Counted from the first letter of the stretch, positions 38,957 through 49,140 are shown. The stretch is DNA of 64,000 nt from CAIWHR01 sp963773195 (GCA_963773195.1 CAVZAE010000008.1:106139-170138); one strand, 5' to 3'. Numbers and translations are program-made. The notes: a model not told the origin generated them from the letters alone.

Positions 38957-40828
38957 GACGCCACCCCCACGCAATCGAGGCGATGATGCCGAAGAGCACG
39001 AGCAGCGCGTACAGGTGCAGGTTGCCGTTCTGCACGCGCGACAAGCCCGCCGCGGTGCGCCTCCCCAAGGCCGCGAGGCCGTGCAGCGAGCCGTCGAAGA
39101 GGGTCTGGTCGCCGAGCCTCAGGAAGACACGATCCGAAATCCAGAGCAGCGGCCGCCCGAGCAGCGTGTCGTAGGCCTCGTCGACGTAGTACTTGCCGGA
39201 AAGCACGCGATGCAGCGTCGGAAACCGACGGCGCAGCCGCTTGGCACGCTCTCGCGGCGCCGCCGAATATGTACGCCGCGGCGAGCAACCCGGCGAAAGC
39301 CAGCCCGATCGAGACGACGACGAGCGGCGTCTCGTAGTGCTCGAGCGCCGGGACGACGTCGGGCAGCGGCAGCAGCGGCTCGAGGAAATGCGGGATCGCC
39401 AGGAAGCCTCCGATCGCCGACAGGATCGCCAGCACGATCAGCACCGAGGTCATCGACAACGGCGATTCGTGAACGTGGTGGTCGACCTCCGCCGCCAGCC
39501 GTGAGCGGCCGAAGAACGTGAGCCACAGCAGCCGGAACATGTAGAACGACGTGAGGAGCGCCGTCGTCGCCGCGGTGGCGAACAGCAGCGTCGAGCCGCC
39601 GCGGCTGCTCGCGAAGGCGAACCACAGGATCTCGTCCTTCGAGAAGAATCCGGCGAGCGGCGGGATGCCGGCGATCGCCGCGGTTGCCACAGCGAATGTT
39701 GCGAACGTCACCGGGATCCGGCGCGCAAGCCCGCCCATCTTGCGGATGTCCTGCTCGCCGCCGAGCGCGTGGATCACGCTCCCGGCGCCGAGGAAGAGGC
39801 ACGCCTTGAAGAACGCGTGCGTATACAGATGGAAGATCGCAACGCCGTACGCGCCGACGCCGAGCGCGACGAACATGAAGCCCAGCTGCGAGATCGTCGA
39901 ATAGGCGAGCACTTTCTTGATGTCGGTCTGCACGACAGCGACCGTGGCGGCGAAGAAAGCGGTGAGCGCGCCGATCGCGGCGATCACGGCACTCGCCTCC
40001 GGCGCGTGCAGATAGATCCCCGACAGCCGAGCGACGAGATAGACGCCTGCGGTCACCATTGTCGCCGCGTGGATCAGCGCCGAAACAGGCGTCGGACCGG
40101 CCATCGCGTCGGGCAGCCAGACGTGCAGCGGGATCTGCGCCGACTTGCCCGAGGCACCGATGAACAGAAGGATGCCGACGAGGCTGGCCGGTACCGCAGG
40201 GGCGCCCGTCGCGAACGCCGCGTTGATGCGATCCATGTCGAGCGTACCGAGGCTCTGGTAGAGCACGAACATTCCGAGCAGGAACCCGGCGTCGCCGATG
40301 CGATTGGTGATGAACGCCTTCTTGCCGGCACGGGCCTTGTCCGGATCCTCGAACCAGAAACCGATCAGCAGGTACGAGGCGAGCCCAACGCCCTCCCAGC
40401 CGACGAAGAGCACGAGCAGCGAGCGGCCGAGCACCAGCAGCAGCATGAAGAACAGGAAGAGGTTGAGGTACGAAAAGTACCGCGCGTAGCTCGAGTCGCC
40501 CTTCATGTAGCCGATCGAGTAGAGGTGGATCAGCGATCCGACGCCCGTCACGATCAACGCCATCACGGCGCTCAGGCGGTCGAAATAGAAGGCGATCTCG
40601 AACGTGTTGTTGCCGGTGGCGAGCCACGTGTAGACAAGATCGATCCGCGGCGCGCCTCCTCCCGCCTGCAGATCGACGAAACACTTGGCCGTCACCGCAA
40701 ACGCCGCGATCGGCAGGCCGCAGCCAATCGTCGAGACGAACCGCGGTCCTAGCCGATTGCCAAAGAGCCCGTTTCAGCAGGAAACCTGCCAGCGGCAGGA
40801 GGACGATGGCAGTCAGCAGTTGGCTCAC
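38949..40828 (-). pseudogene. nuoL: NADH-quinone oxidoreductase subunit L (frameshifted)
   Basis: Largest antiporter-like subunit with the long lateral helix, about 626 aa. Conserved blocks: LLVLFVGWEGVGLASYLLIG, KKAFITNRIGDAGFLLGMF, SAQIPLHVWLPDAMAGPTPV, KKVLAYSTISQLGFMFVALG and GIPPLAGFFSKDEILW. Breaks lie near 40775 and 39245, joining MSQLLTAIVLLPLAGF to the main body and the C-terminal GKYYVDEAYDTLLGRPLLW. The start is GTG at 40828. Confidence 0.9.
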
Positions 40829-40831
40829 CGT

Positions 40832-41134
40832 CTACCCCCTCAGGTCCGTATAGGCGTCCAGGTCGAGCACTTTCTTGCGCCGGACGAGCAGCAGGACGAT
40901 GGGGATCGCGATGGCGATCTCGGCGGTGGCGACGACGAAGACCAGGAATACGAGCGCAGCCCCGGCCGTGGAACCGGTCTGCCGCGCGAAGGTCACGAGG
41001 CTCAGATTGACCCCATTGAGCATCAGCTCCATACACATCAGCATGACGAGCACGTTGCGCCGCGCGATGACCCCCAGCAGCCCCAGCGCAAAGAGCGCGG
41101 CCGACACGGCGATCAGCATTTGAACGTCATCCAC
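40832..41134 (-). CDS. nuoK: NADH-quinone oxidoreductase subunit K
   Basis: 100-aa three-helix membrane subunit. NVLVMLMCMELMLNGVNLSL carries the two conserved glutamates (MELM and downstream ATAEIAIA) used in proton transfer. GTG 41134 is chosen because it gives the family length and overlaps the nuoJ stop; an ATG at 41119 would give 95 aa. Intact. Confidence 0.9.
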   Translation of the reverse strand: MDDVQMLIAVSAALFALGLLGVIARRNVLVMLMCMELMLNGVNLSLVTFARQTGSTAGAALVFLVFVVATAEIAIAIPIVLLLVRRKKVLDLDAYTDLRG

Positions 41135-41632
41135 GATGGCGTCTTCCCACTTCGAGCACGGCGAGCGCCGCGACGACCGCGGCAACCAGCAGCACCGAAA
41201 CCAGCTCGAAATGCAGCCAGTACTCGTTCAGGAATTCGATCGAGAAGCGCTGGATCCCGAATAGCGGGCCGGCAGCCGCTGCGGTCGCCTCGGGCAGCGC
41301 CCGCCACAAACCATCCGCGAGAATCGCGAGAACACCAGCACCGCGACTCCTCCCGGCACCAGTAACCATGAGAACCGGCGGGTGAACGAAAGATCGCGGA
41401 CATCGAGCAGCATGATCGCGTAGACCATGAACACCATGACGGCGCCGACGTAGATCAGCACCTGGAAGATCGCGATCACGTGCACGCCGAGGAGCGCGTA
41501 GACGCCAGCGAGCGACAGCATCGTCGCCGCGAGTGCGAGCGCAACGCGCATCGGGTGCCGCAGCACGAGCATCATGGCGGCGGCGGCGAGCGCGGTGCCC
41601 GCGAACAACCACAGCAGCACGGTCTCGATCAC
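41127..41632 (-). pseudogene. nuoJ: NADH-quinone oxidoreductase subunit J (one frameshift)
   Basis: Membrane subunit of about 168 aa when joined. The first half reads AAMMLVLRHPMRVALALAAT and VLIYVGAVMVFMVYAIMLLD with the conserved Tyr of helix 3. A break near 41335 leads to the C-terminal half ending LLVAAVVAALAVLEVGRRHR. The start is GTG 41632, overlapping the nuoI stop by 4 bases. The stop TGA 41127 overlaps nuoK. Confidence 0.87.
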
Positions 41633-42204
41633 GTGAGCCCCTTCGCTGCGCTGGTTTCGCCCTTCGCCGGATACGGCTTCGCGACATCGCTCCGGGGGCT
41701 CCAGCTGAGAAGCTCGGGGAGCTTCAGCCACAGGTCATGGCGATCGAAGGTCGGCAGATCCGGAATCTCCTTGACCATGCGGATAGCGTCTTCCGGGCAC
41801 GCCTCGACGCACAGTCCGCAGAAGATGCAGCGCGAGTAGTCGATCTCGAAACGCACCGGGTATTTCGGGTGCGCCGGATCATCGGGGTCGAACGCCGCCT
41901 CGATCTCGATGACCTTCGCCGGGCACACCGTCGCGCAGAGGTTGCAGGCGATGCACTGCGGGCGCCCATCGGGACGCTGGGTCAGTACGTGCTTGCCGCG
42001 GTTGCCGGCCGCATAGTCGTCGCGCGTCTGCTCGGGATAATAGGTGGTGAGCGCTCCTTTGCGAAATGTCATCCAGTGCCACATGTTCGTGAGGAACACA
42101 CCGCCGGTGATCGAGAGGCCGCGCAGGATCTCCGGCAAGTAGGCCCGTTCCCACCACGACATCGTGGCCCGGTTCCAGTATTGCTTGCGCGCGTACGGTT
42201 TCAT
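41629..42204 (-). CDS. nuoI: NADH-quinone oxidoreductase subunit I
   Basis: 191-aa peripheral-arm subunit carrying clusters N6a and N6b through CIACNLCATVCP and CIFCGLCVEACP. The N-terminal part (MKPYARKQYWNRATMSWWER, NMWHWMTFRKGALTTYYPEQ) and the length differ from the shorter, roughly 160-aa NuoI I recall as usual in betaproteobacteria. This supports the view that this is a second or acquired type of complex I. Intact, 15 bases downstream of nuoH. Confidence 0.93.
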   Translation of the reverse strand: MKPYARKQYWNRATMSWWERAYLPEILRGLSITGGVFLTNMWHWMTFRKGALTTYYPEQTRDDYAAGNRGKHVLTQRPDGRPQCIACNLCATVCPAKVIEIEAAFDPDDPAHPKYPVRFEIDYSRCIFCGLCVEACPEDAIRMVKEIPDLPTFDRHDLWLKLPELLSWSPRSDVAKPYPAKGETSAAKGLT

Positions 42205-42219
42205 GCTCGAAGTCCCGAG

Positions 42220-43368
42220 CTAGGCGCGCAAGGCCCAGACGACGACGGCAGTCACCAGCAGATTGGCGAGCGCGAGCGGGAACATGAACTTCCATGCGAA
42301 ACGGAGCAGCTGATCGAAACGAAAGCGCGGAAGCGTCCAGCGGATAAGGATTTGGAAGCTCGCGATCAGCATCACCTTGACCAGGAACACGACCAACTGG
42401 ATGACGACGATCGCCCCATGCGCGACCGGAACGACGCGATCTCCCGGCAGCACGAACCCCTCGTCGCTCATGAAAGGCAGGTTGTAGCCGCCGAGGAAGA
42501 GCGTGGTGAAGAGCGCGCCCACGATCGCGATCTCGATGAACTCGGCGAACATGAAGAGCCCCATCTTCATCGCGCTGTATTCGGTGTAATAGCCGGCGAT
42601 CAGCTCCGATTCTGCCTCGGGCAGATCGAACGGGATGCGCTTGTTCTCGGCGATCGCCGCGGTCAGGAAGAGAGTCGCCGCGAACGGCTGGACGAACACG
42701 CCCCATGCCGGCAGCACGCCGAAGAGCATTCCCGACTGCCGGCGCGCGATCGCGTTCAAGTCGACCGAGCCGTAAATGAGGATCAGCCCCAGCACGGTGA
42801 GCCCCATGATCAGCTCGTAGGAGATCATCTGCGAGCCCGCGCGCAGCGCGCCGAGCAGCGAGAACTTGTTCGACGACGACCAGCCGGCGAGCATCGTGCC
42901 GATGATCGTGAAGCCGCCGAAGGCGAAGACGACCAGCAAGCCGGCGTCGACGCGCGCGATCTGCATCGGATACGCGCGATCCCCGAACCAGGCCGCGACG
43001 GAAGGGAGGCTCCGCAGCAGCGTCGACGGCACCAGCATCCCGCCGAAGGGAATGACGGCGAACACCAGAAGCACCGGCGTGAACACCACCCACGGCGCGA
43101 GAGCGAAGGCAAAGCGGTCGAAGGAATTCGGTGTGAAGTCTTCCTTCAGCATCATCTTGATGCCGTCGGCTAGTCCGTGAAACAGCCCGAGCCAAACGAG
43201 CTTCACCTGCGTGAACGGAATGCGAACGTACGCCCGGTTCGCGCCGATGCGGTCCGACATGATCGCCGCCTGCTTGCGCTCGACCCACGTCAACACGGTG
43301 CCGAAGAGCAACAGGACGGCGACCGCGTAGCCGATGAAGACGGCAGTGACGACGAGATCCTGCATCAT
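42220..43368 (-). CDS. nuoH: NADH-quinone oxidoreductase subunit H
   Basis: 382-aa, eight-helix membrane subunit that forms much of the quinone chamber. The conserved loop IPFDLPEAESELIAGYYTEY and the N-terminal LTWVERKQAAIMSDRIGANR are intact, as is the cluster of acidic residues in helix 5-6 (MFAEFIEIAIVG). The start ATG overlaps the nuoG stop as ATGA. Confidence 0.94.
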   Translation of the reverse strand: MMQDLVVTAVFIGYAVAVLLLFGTVLTWVERKQAAIMSDRIGANRAYVRIPFTQVKLVWLGLFHGLADGIKMMLKEDFTPNSFDRFAFALAPWVVFTPVLLVFAVIPFGGMLVPSTLLRSLPSVAAWFGDRAYPMQIARVDAGLLVVFAFGGFTIIGTMLAGWSSSNKFSLLGALRAGSQMISYELIMGLTVLGLILIYGSVDLNAIARRQSGMLFGVLPAWGVFVQPFAATLFLTAAIAENKRIPFDLPEAESELIAGYYTEYSAMKMGLFMFAEFIEIAIVGALFTTLFLGGYNLPFMSDEGFVLPGDRVVPVAHGAIVVIQLVVFLVKVMLIASFQILIRWTLPRFRFDQLLRFAWKFMFPLALANLLVTAVVVWALRA

Positions 43369-44807
43369 GCGGCGGCGCTTTCGGTCGCCGTGATCGCCGC
43401 GAACAGGGCCTCGGCATCGGCGACCGACGGCGGCTTAGGAAAGCAGGCGGAGAACGCGCTCACGGCGCCCTGGAAGTTCGTATAGTGCCCGCTGCGCTCC
43501 GTTTGGATGCTCACCGGAATGAACACGTCGGCGTGTCCGTTCTCGGGCTGCAAATACGCGTTGAGGAAGACGATCTTCGCCCCAGCCGGAACGCGAGCGA
43601 AGTCGAAGCCCTCACCCCAGATCAGGACGAGATCCGTGTCCTCGGCAAAGGCGCGGACGCCGTCGTCCCGCTGCGGGAACAGCACCTGGGCTGCAGCAGT
43701 GTTCGGGTTCTTGTCCGCACGAATCAGCAGATCGTCGTCGAGCCGCTCGCCGGGCTGCGCCAGCCAGTCGGCCTTGACGAATGCGGTGAAGCGCTCGGGA
43801 AGCGCGCGCTTGAGCGCCGCGAGCTCCTCGTTCGACCCCCAGCTCGAGACCAGCGCGACCGGGCGCTTCGCGCTTTCGATCAGGCGTCGAGCGGCATCGA
43901 CCGCCACCGGCAGATCGACGGGCCTGCCCTTCTCCATCGGCTGCAAAGCGCGCGGACGCTCGAAAATCTGCGCGAGGTCGCGCCCCTTGTTGCAGATCCA
44001 CGGGCCATTGACCTCGCGGTTTTCGCGCGGCGTCACGCGCTCGATGCGGACGTTCTTCCCGGGGTCGAGCGCGTTCAGCTTCCATTCCGACTTGCGATGC
44101 CAGATCTCGACCGTGCAGCCTCGCGCGCAACCTGGACAGATGGAAGGCGTGGGTTCCAGGTACCAGACGCGCGACTTGTACAGGAACGAGCGCGACAGCA
44201 GCGCGCCCACTGGGCAGAGGTCGACGATGTTGTCCGAGTAGGGGTCGAGGTCGAGCGCCCCATCCTCGGCGGCACGGACGAGCGAGTTGTCGCCGCGCTG
44301 CGTGATGCCGAGCGCGTTCGACTTCGAGACCTCCCGCGTGAAGCGCACGCAGCGGGAGCAGAGGATGCAGCGCTCGTTGTCGAGCACGATGCGCTCGGAG
44401 AGCGGATGGAACTTGGTCGAGCGCACCTTGGCATCGTGCGACATGGACCGCGCGCCGTTGTAGGCGTAGTGGTAGTCCTGCAGCTTGCACTCGCCGGCCT
44501 TGTCGCAGATGCCGCAGTCGACCGGATGGTTGAGGGTCAACAGTTGCAGGATCGACTTCCGGTACGCCCTCACCGGTTCAGAATCGGTCAGAACACGCAA
44601 CCCTTCGCTCACCGGCATGTTGCAGGCAATCTCGACCCAGCTCCGTCCTTCGACCTGCACGCAGCAGATGCGGCAGTTGCCCGCGACGGAGAGCTCCGGA
44701 TGCCAGCAGAAGTACGGGATGTAGAAGCCGTTGGCGAGCGCCGCTTCCAGGACGCTCTGGTCGCGCTCGGCCTGGACGGGTTGCCCGTTTATGAAAATCT
44801 CGGGCAT
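43365..44807 (-). CDS. nuoG: NADH-quinone oxidoreductase subunit G, short form
   Basis: 480-aa iron-sulfur subunit. The N-terminal [2Fe-2S] domain (CWHPELSVAGNCRICCVQVE), the His/Cys [4Fe-4S] site (HPVDCGICDKAGECKLQDYH) and the following clusters (CILCSRCVRFTREV, CPGCARGCTVEIW) are intact. The molybdopterin-like C-terminal domain is much shorter than in E. coli or typical betaproteobacterial NuoG (about 700-900 aa). It ends with an intact frame and an ATGA overlap with nuoH, so the short form looks natural rather than truncated. ATG 44807 overlaps the nuoF end by 19 bases. Confidence 0.92.
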   Translation of the reverse strand: MPEIFINGQPVQAERDQSVLEAALANGFYIPYFCWHPELSVAGNCRICCVQVEGRSWVEIACNMPVSEGLRVLTDSEPVRAYRKSILQLLTLNHPVDCGICDKAGECKLQDYHYAYNGARSMSHDAKVRSTKFHPLSERIVLDNERCILCSRCVRFTREVSKSNALGITQRGDNSLVRAAEDGALDLDPYSDNIVDLCPVGALLSRSFLYKSRVWYLEPTPSICPGCARGCTVEIWHRKSEWKLNALDPGKNVRIERVTPRENREVNGPWICNKGRDLAQIFERPRALQPMEKGRPVDLPVAVDAARRLIESAKRPVALVSSWGSNEELAALKRALPERFTAFVKADWLAQPGERLDDDLLIRADKNPNTAAAQVLFPQRDDGVRAFAEDTDLVLIWGEGFDFARVPAGAKIVFLNAYLQPENGHADVFIPVSIQTERSGHYTNFQGAVSAFSACFPKPPSVADAEALFAAITATESAAA

Positions 44808-46087
44808 TCCAGCGCTCCGTCGTGTCGCGACCGCTTGTGCTCGATGAAGTACTCGAACTCGTCGCGGAACTTGTTGAGGATGCCGCTCGTCGCGTAGCCT
44901 GCGGCATCGCCCATCCCGCAGATCGTCGTGCCGTCGTTCCACGCCGAGATCTGGTAGAGCCGCTCGATATCCTCGGGCCGTCCGTCGCCCGCAACGATGC
45001 GGTCGATGATCCGGTGCAACCAGCCCATGCCTTCGCGGCACGGCGTGCACTGCCCGCAGGACTCGTGATGGTAGAAGCGCAGCAGCACCTGCAGCAGGCG
45101 CACCATGCACGTGCCTTCGGCGATCGCGACCATGCCGCCTGAGCCCATCGACGAGCCCGCAGCTGTAAGCGATGGGTTGTCGAGCGTCAGGTTCGCGATC
45201 TCCTTCCCGGTCAGCACCTTCGTCGAGATCCCGCCCGGGATGATCGCCTTCAGCGGCCGTCCGCCGATGCCGCCGCCGCAATCATCAAAGATGAACTTGG
45301 CGAACGGATAGCCGCATTCGATCTCATAGACGCCGGGGCGTTCGATATGGCCGGAGATCGAAATCAACCGTGTTCCGGGATCCTTCTCGTGACCGATCTT
45401 CTTGAATGCTTCGCCGCCGTTCGCGATGATCCAGGCGATGTTCGACAGCGTCTCGACGTTGTTGATGACAGTGGGCTTCTGATACAGCCCGCGCACGGTG
45501 AGTCGCGGCGGCCGGTTGCGCGGGTAGCCGCGCTTGCCTTCGATCGAGGTGATGAGCGCCGAGGCCTCGCCGCAGACGTAGGAACCGGCGCCGCGATAGA
45601 CGACGAGATCGCAGGCGAAGTCAGTGCCGAGAATACCCGTGCCGAAATAGCCGGCTTCGTACGCTTCTTCCAGCGCCCCGGCGAGCCGACGATAGGGTCC
45701 ATCGAACTCCCCGCGGATGTAGACGAACGCATTGCGCACCTGCAGCGCATAGGCGGCGATCAGCATCGACTCCAGCAGCAGGTGCGGTGCGAATTCGAGG
45801 ATCCAGCGGTCCTTGAACGTTCCCGGCTCGCCTTCATCGGCGTTTGCACACAGGTAGTGCGGCTGGCCGTCGTTGGGATGCACGACCGCCCATTTGCGGC
45901 CCATCGGAAACGCCGCGCCGCCGCGGCCCTGAATGCCGGATGCTGTTACCTCGGCGGCCACCTTTTGCGGCGTCATCTGTTTGAGCGCCTTGTCAAACGC
46001 CGCGTAGCCGCCGCGCGCGCGGTATTCCGCCAGCGTGTGCGACGTGGTGGTGACCGGAAACGTCATCAGGAGACGCCTGCCCACCAT
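44789..46087 (-). CDS. nuoF: NADH-quinone oxidoreductase subunit F
   Basis: 432-aa NADH- and FMN-binding subunit. FMN/NADH site GIQGRGGAAFPMGRKWA and CANADEGEPGTFKDR, glycine-rich GAGSYVCGEASALITSIEG, and cluster N3 ligands ESCGQCTPCREG plus TICGMGDAA are intact. ATG 46087 directly follows the nuoE stop; an ATG at 46066 (MTFPVTTT) is an equally likely start and would remove seven residues. Confidence 0.94.
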   Translation of the reverse strand: MVGRRLLMTFPVTTTSHTLAEYRARGGYAAFDKALKQMTPQKVAAEVTASGIQGRGGAAFPMGRKWAVVHPNDGQPHYLCANADEGEPGTFKDRWILEFAPHLLLESMLIAAYALQVRNAFVYIRGEFDGPYRRLAGALEEAYEAGYFGTGILGTDFACDLVVYRGAGSYVCGEASALITSIEGKRGYPRNRPPRLTVRGLYQKPTVINNVETLSNIAWIIANGGEAFKKIGHEKDPGTRLISISGHIERPGVYEIECGYPFAKFIFDDCGGGIGGRPLKAIIPGGISTKVLTGKEIANLTLDNPSLTAAGSSMGSGGMVAIAEGTCMVRLLQVLLRFYHHESCGQCTPCREGMGWLHRIIDRIVAGDGRPEDIERLYQISAWNDGTTICGMGDAAGYATSGILNKFRDEFEYFIEHKRSRHDGALECPRFS

Positions 46088-46088
46088 C

Positions 46089-46553
46089 TCAGGACACCGC
46101 CTTCAGCAGCGCGTCGACCTTCTCCGGCGTCATGTTCTCGTGATACGTTTCGTCCACCATCAGCACCGGCGCCGTCCCGCACGCAGCGAGACATTCGACG
46201 GTGGTCAGCGTGAAGCGTCCGTCAGCCGTCGTTTGCCCCGGCGCGATGCCGAGTTTCTTCGTCAAATGGTTGAGAATCCGCTCGGCACCGAGCAGCGAGC
46301 ACGACAGGTTGCGGCAGACCTGGAGGTGGCAGCGTCCGATCGGCCTGCGGCGGAACTGCCCGTAGAAGCTCAACACCTCCTCGACCTGGATGCGCGGGAC
46401 GCCCAGGTACGCGACGACGCCCTCGATGTCTTCATCGGCGACGAAGCCGCGGTCCTCCTGGATGCGGCGCAGGCACGGCAGAACGAGCGAGGACTCGAAC
46501 CCCTGCGGGTAGCGCGCGCGCAACTTCTCGAATTCCGGAATCAGATGCTTCAT
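46089..46553 (-). CDS. nuoE: NADH-quinone oxidoreductase subunit E
   Basis: 154-aa thioredoxin-fold subunit with the [2Fe-2S] cluster N1a; ligands in VCRNLSCSLLG and ECLAACGTAPVLMV. The N-terminal helix region (IPEFEKLRARYPQGFESSLV) is normal. It sits 7 bases after nuoD and one base before nuoF. Confidence 0.94.
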   Translation of the reverse strand: MKHLIPEFEKLRARYPQGFESSLVLPCLRRIQEDRGFVADEDIEGVVAYLGVPRIQVEEVLSFYGQFRRRPIGRCHLQVCRNLSCSLLGAERILNHLTKKLGIAPGQTTADGRFTLTTVECLAACGTAPVLMVDETYHENMTPEKVDALLKAVS

Positions 46554-46560
46554 CGCACGC

Positions 46561-47775
46561 TCAGCGGTCGCACTCGCCGCCGATCATGTTGACGGACCCG
46601 AACGTCGGGATGATGTCGGCGAGCTGATAACCTTCGAGCAGCCGTTGCACACCGCCCATGTGGACGAAGCTCGGCGAGCGCACGTGTACCTTGTACGGCA
46701 TTCCGCCGCCGGTGCTCACGAGGTAAAACCCGAGTTCACCGTTGGGCGCTTCCTGCGCCGTGTAGACTTCCCCGGCGGGAACCACGGGGCCGTCCATGAT
46801 CACCTTGAAGTGGTTGATCAGCGACTCGATCTCGGTGTAGACGAGCGCCTTGTCGGGCAGCGTGCAGCGGCGATCGTCGACGTTGATCGGCCCTTCGGGA
46901 AGCATGTCCATCAGCTGCCGGATCATGTACACCGACTCGTCCATCTCGCGCATCCGGACGTAGTAGCGGTCGTAGTTGTCGCCGTTGATTCCGACGGGGA
47001 CGTCGAAGTCGAGCTCGGCGTAGGCGAGATAAGGCGTGTCCTTGCGCAGGTCGCGCGGCGCGCCGGTCGAGCGTAGGATCGGGCCGGTGAAGCCCCAGTT
47101 GATCGCGTCGGCCGTCGAGATCACGCCGACGTTGCGGGTGCGGTCGATGAAGATGCGGTTGCGGTCCATGAGCCCATGGATCCGTCCGACGAATACTTCG
47201 TACTTGTCGAGGATCTCGGCGAGCCGGCCGAGCCAGCCCTCCGGCAGGTCGCGCGCGAGTCCGCCGATTCGGCCGTACGAATAGGTGACGCGCGCACCGG
47301 TGAGATCTGCGAGGTGCTCGTAGATGTAATCGCGGATCATCACCAGGTAGAGGAACGCCGTCATCGCGCCGAGCTCCATCAGCGACGCCGCGATGCAGGT
47401 GAGGTGATCGGCGATCCGCGAATACTCCGAGAGAAGCGTTCGCAGATAGCGGCAGCGTGGCGTGATCTCGACGCCCATCAGCGTCTCGACGGCCTCGCAG
47501 TAAGCGAAGTCGTTGATCAGGCCGGAGCAGTAGTTGAGCCGGTCGACGTACGGGATCAGGTTGTGCCACGTATGATCCTCGCACTCCTTCTCGAACCCGC
47601 GGTGCAGATAGCCGCAGTGCACGTCGACGCGCTGCACCTTCTCGCCGTCGAGCATCGCGATCACCTGGATCGTGCCGTGCGTGGCCGGGTGCGATGGGCC
47701 GATGTTGACGATCACCGCGTCGTCGCGTTCGCCCCGCTCGAACGCGGGCCGCACCGGGTTGGGCAACGTCATCAT
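46561..47775 (-). CDS. nuoD: NADH-quinone oxidoreductase subunit D
   Basis: 404-aa, 49-kDa-type subunit forming the quinone site with NuoB. NIGPSHPATHGTIQVIAMLD has the conserved His, VDVHCGYLHRGFEKECED and YVDRLNYCSGLINDFAYCEA are intact, and the C-terminus ends SVNMIGGECDR. It is a separate gene from nuoC, overlapping its stop by 4 bases. ATG 47775 is followed directly by a second ATG, so the start could be one codon later. Confidence 0.94.
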   Translation of the reverse strand: MMTLPNPVRPAFERGERDDAVIVNIGPSHPATHGTIQVIAMLDGEKVQRVDVHCGYLHRGFEKECEDHTWHNLIPYVDRLNYCSGLINDFAYCEAVETLMGVEITPRCRYLRTLLSEYSRIADHLTCIAASLMELGAMTAFLYLVMIRDYIYEHLADLTGARVTYSYGRIGGLARDLPEGWLGRLAEILDKYEVFVGRIHGLMDRNRIFIDRTRNVGVISTADAINWGFTGPILRSTGAPRDLRKDTPYLAYAELDFDVPVGINGDNYDRYYVRMREMDESVYMIRQLMDMLPEGPINVDDRRCTLPDKALVYTEIESLINHFKVIMDGPVVPAGEVYTAQEAPNGELGFYLVSTGGGMPYKVHVRSPSFVHMGGVQRLLEGYQLADIIPTFGSVNMIGGECDR

Positions 47776-48249
47776 GAGCGATAGGGCACGAGCGGCTGTT
47801 CGCGAAGCTTCGGATAGTCCTTGCGCAGCGGATGCCCGGCAAAGCCTTCGTAGAGCAGGATCGGCCGCAGGTCGGGATTGCCGCGAAATACGATGCCGTA
47901 CATGTCGTGGCACTCGCGCTCCATGAAACCCGCCGAACCGTAGAGCGCACACAAGCGAGTCGACGACCGGCTCCGCCTCGGTAACGGCCGTCTTCAGGCG
48001 GATGCGAGTGTGATGCGACGTCGAGTAGAAGTGATAGACGACGTCGAATCGTGGCGTGCGCTGCGGCCAGTCGACCGCCGTCACGTCGAGCAGCAGATCG
48101 AAGCGGAGCTCTAGACTTCAACCGGCGCACCACTTCGAGGAGCTTGTCCGGGGGCAGCGTGATCGACCGACATGCCGTGCGACGTCGCTACCGTGCCGCC
48201 CAGCGGATGCGGCTTCCGCTTCGATGCGCTCGGCGATCTGGTGCGGCAT
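47772..48249 (-). pseudogene. nuoC: NADH-quinone oxidoreductase subunit C (frameshifted)
   Basis: About 158 aa when joined. The N-terminus MPHQIAERIEAEA is in one frame, ITLPPDKLLEVVRRLKS in a second, LRFDLLLDVTAVDWPQR through RIRLKTAVTEAEPVVDSLV in a third, and ALYGSAGFMERECHDMYGIV to KLREQPLVPYRS in a fourth stretch. The ERECHDMYGI motif is the family signature. Breaks lie near 48190, 48110 and 47955. It lies 7 bases after nuoB and overlaps nuoD by 4 bases. Confidence 0.87.
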
Positions 48250-48256
48250 CACACCG

Positions 48257-48772
48257 TTAGAAGTCGTTGGTGAGGATCGGATGATGCGATCGGCCGATCC
48301 GGTCCTGCAGCTTCATGATCGCGTCGATCACCGTCTCCGGGCGCGGTGGGCAGCCGGGAACGTAAACATCAACAGGGATGATCTTGTCGATCCCGGGAAC
48401 GGCGGCGTAGTTCTGATAGAAGCCGCCGCTGGTCGCGCAGGCGCCAAACGCCATCACCCACTTGGGCTCGCACATCTGCTCGTAGACCTTGAGCAGGATG
48501 GGCGCTTGCTTGTGCGTGAGCGTGCCGACGACCATCAGGAGGTCCGACTGACGCGGCGAGAATCGCGGCAGCGCGGCCCCGAAGCGGTCGGTGTCGTACG
48601 GCGTCGAGGAGACCGCCATGAACTCCATCGCGCAGCACGCGGTCACGAACGGGTACGGAAACAGCGAGAACTTGCGCGCCCATCCGACGAATTCGTCCTT
48701 CTTCGTCGAGAAGTATTCGAATGCAGGTGTCGGCGCATTCGCCGGCCGGATCGGGATGGTCGCACGCGCCAT
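48257..48772 (-). CDS. nuoB: NADH-quinone oxidoreductase subunit B
   Basis: 171-aa subunit carrying cluster N2. All ligands are present: tandem Cys in VTACCAMEFMAVSS, Cys in AFGACATSGGFYQNY and Cys in YVPGCPPRPETVIDA. The N-terminal region (TPAFEYFSTKKDEFVGWARK) is longer than the bare domain. Only 2 bases separate it from nuoA. Confidence 0.95.
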   Translation of the reverse strand: MARATIPIRPANAPTPAFEYFSTKKDEFVGWARKFSLFPYPFVTACCAMEFMAVSSTPYDTDRFGAALPRFSPRQSDLLMVVGTLTHKQAPILLKVYEQMCEPKWVMAFGACATSGGFYQNYAAVPGIDKIIPVDVYVPGCPPRPETVIDAIMKLQDRIGRSHHPILTNDF

Positions 48773-48774
48773 CG

Positions 48775-49140
48775 TTATTCAGTCACCGCTTCAATGAGCC
48801 GCATCCGATAGACGTATAGCAGGATCAACACGAGCAGGAACGCGAAGAGGAACAACGTGAAGAGCATGAAGCCGGTCAATGGCTGTGCGCCGAGCGCCCA
48901 GACGAAGAGAAACACGGTCTCGATATCGAACAGCAAGAAGGCGATCGCGACGCCGTAATACTTGATCGGCACGGCCCTCGTGTTGCGGGGATCCACCGGC
49001 ACCGCGCCGCACTCGAAAGGCTCCATCTTCAACGCCGTGGCCACCGGCTTGGGGCCCAGGAAGCGATTCATCACGAGCGTGATGAAGACGAACCCCAGGA
49101 TAGCGAGCAGGTAGAGGAGGAACGCGACGTACGGATTCAT
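48775..49140 (-). CDS. nuoA: NADH-quinone oxidoreductase subunit A
   Basis: 121-aa, three-helix membrane subunit and first gene of the operon. The loop KMEPFECGAVPVDPRNTRAV has the conserved Cys and acidic residues, and YYGVAIAFLLFDIETVFLFV is the family helix. ATG 49140 (MNPYVAFLL) is chosen over upstream codons because it matches the family N-terminus and lies just downstream of the predicted FNR-type promoter. Confidence 0.94.
   Translation of the reverse strand: MNPYVAFLLYLLAILGFVFITLVMNRFLGPKPVATALKMEPFECGAVPVDPRNTRAVPIKYYGVAIAFLLFDIETVFLFVWALGAQPLTGFMLFTLFLFAFLLVLILLYVYRMRLIEAVTE

Noticed and set aside
41533..43173. Long plus-strand frame (546 codons) opposite nuoH/nuoI/nuoJ
   Set aside because: Antisense to conserved nuo genes with repetitive Arg/Glu/His composition and no start signals.
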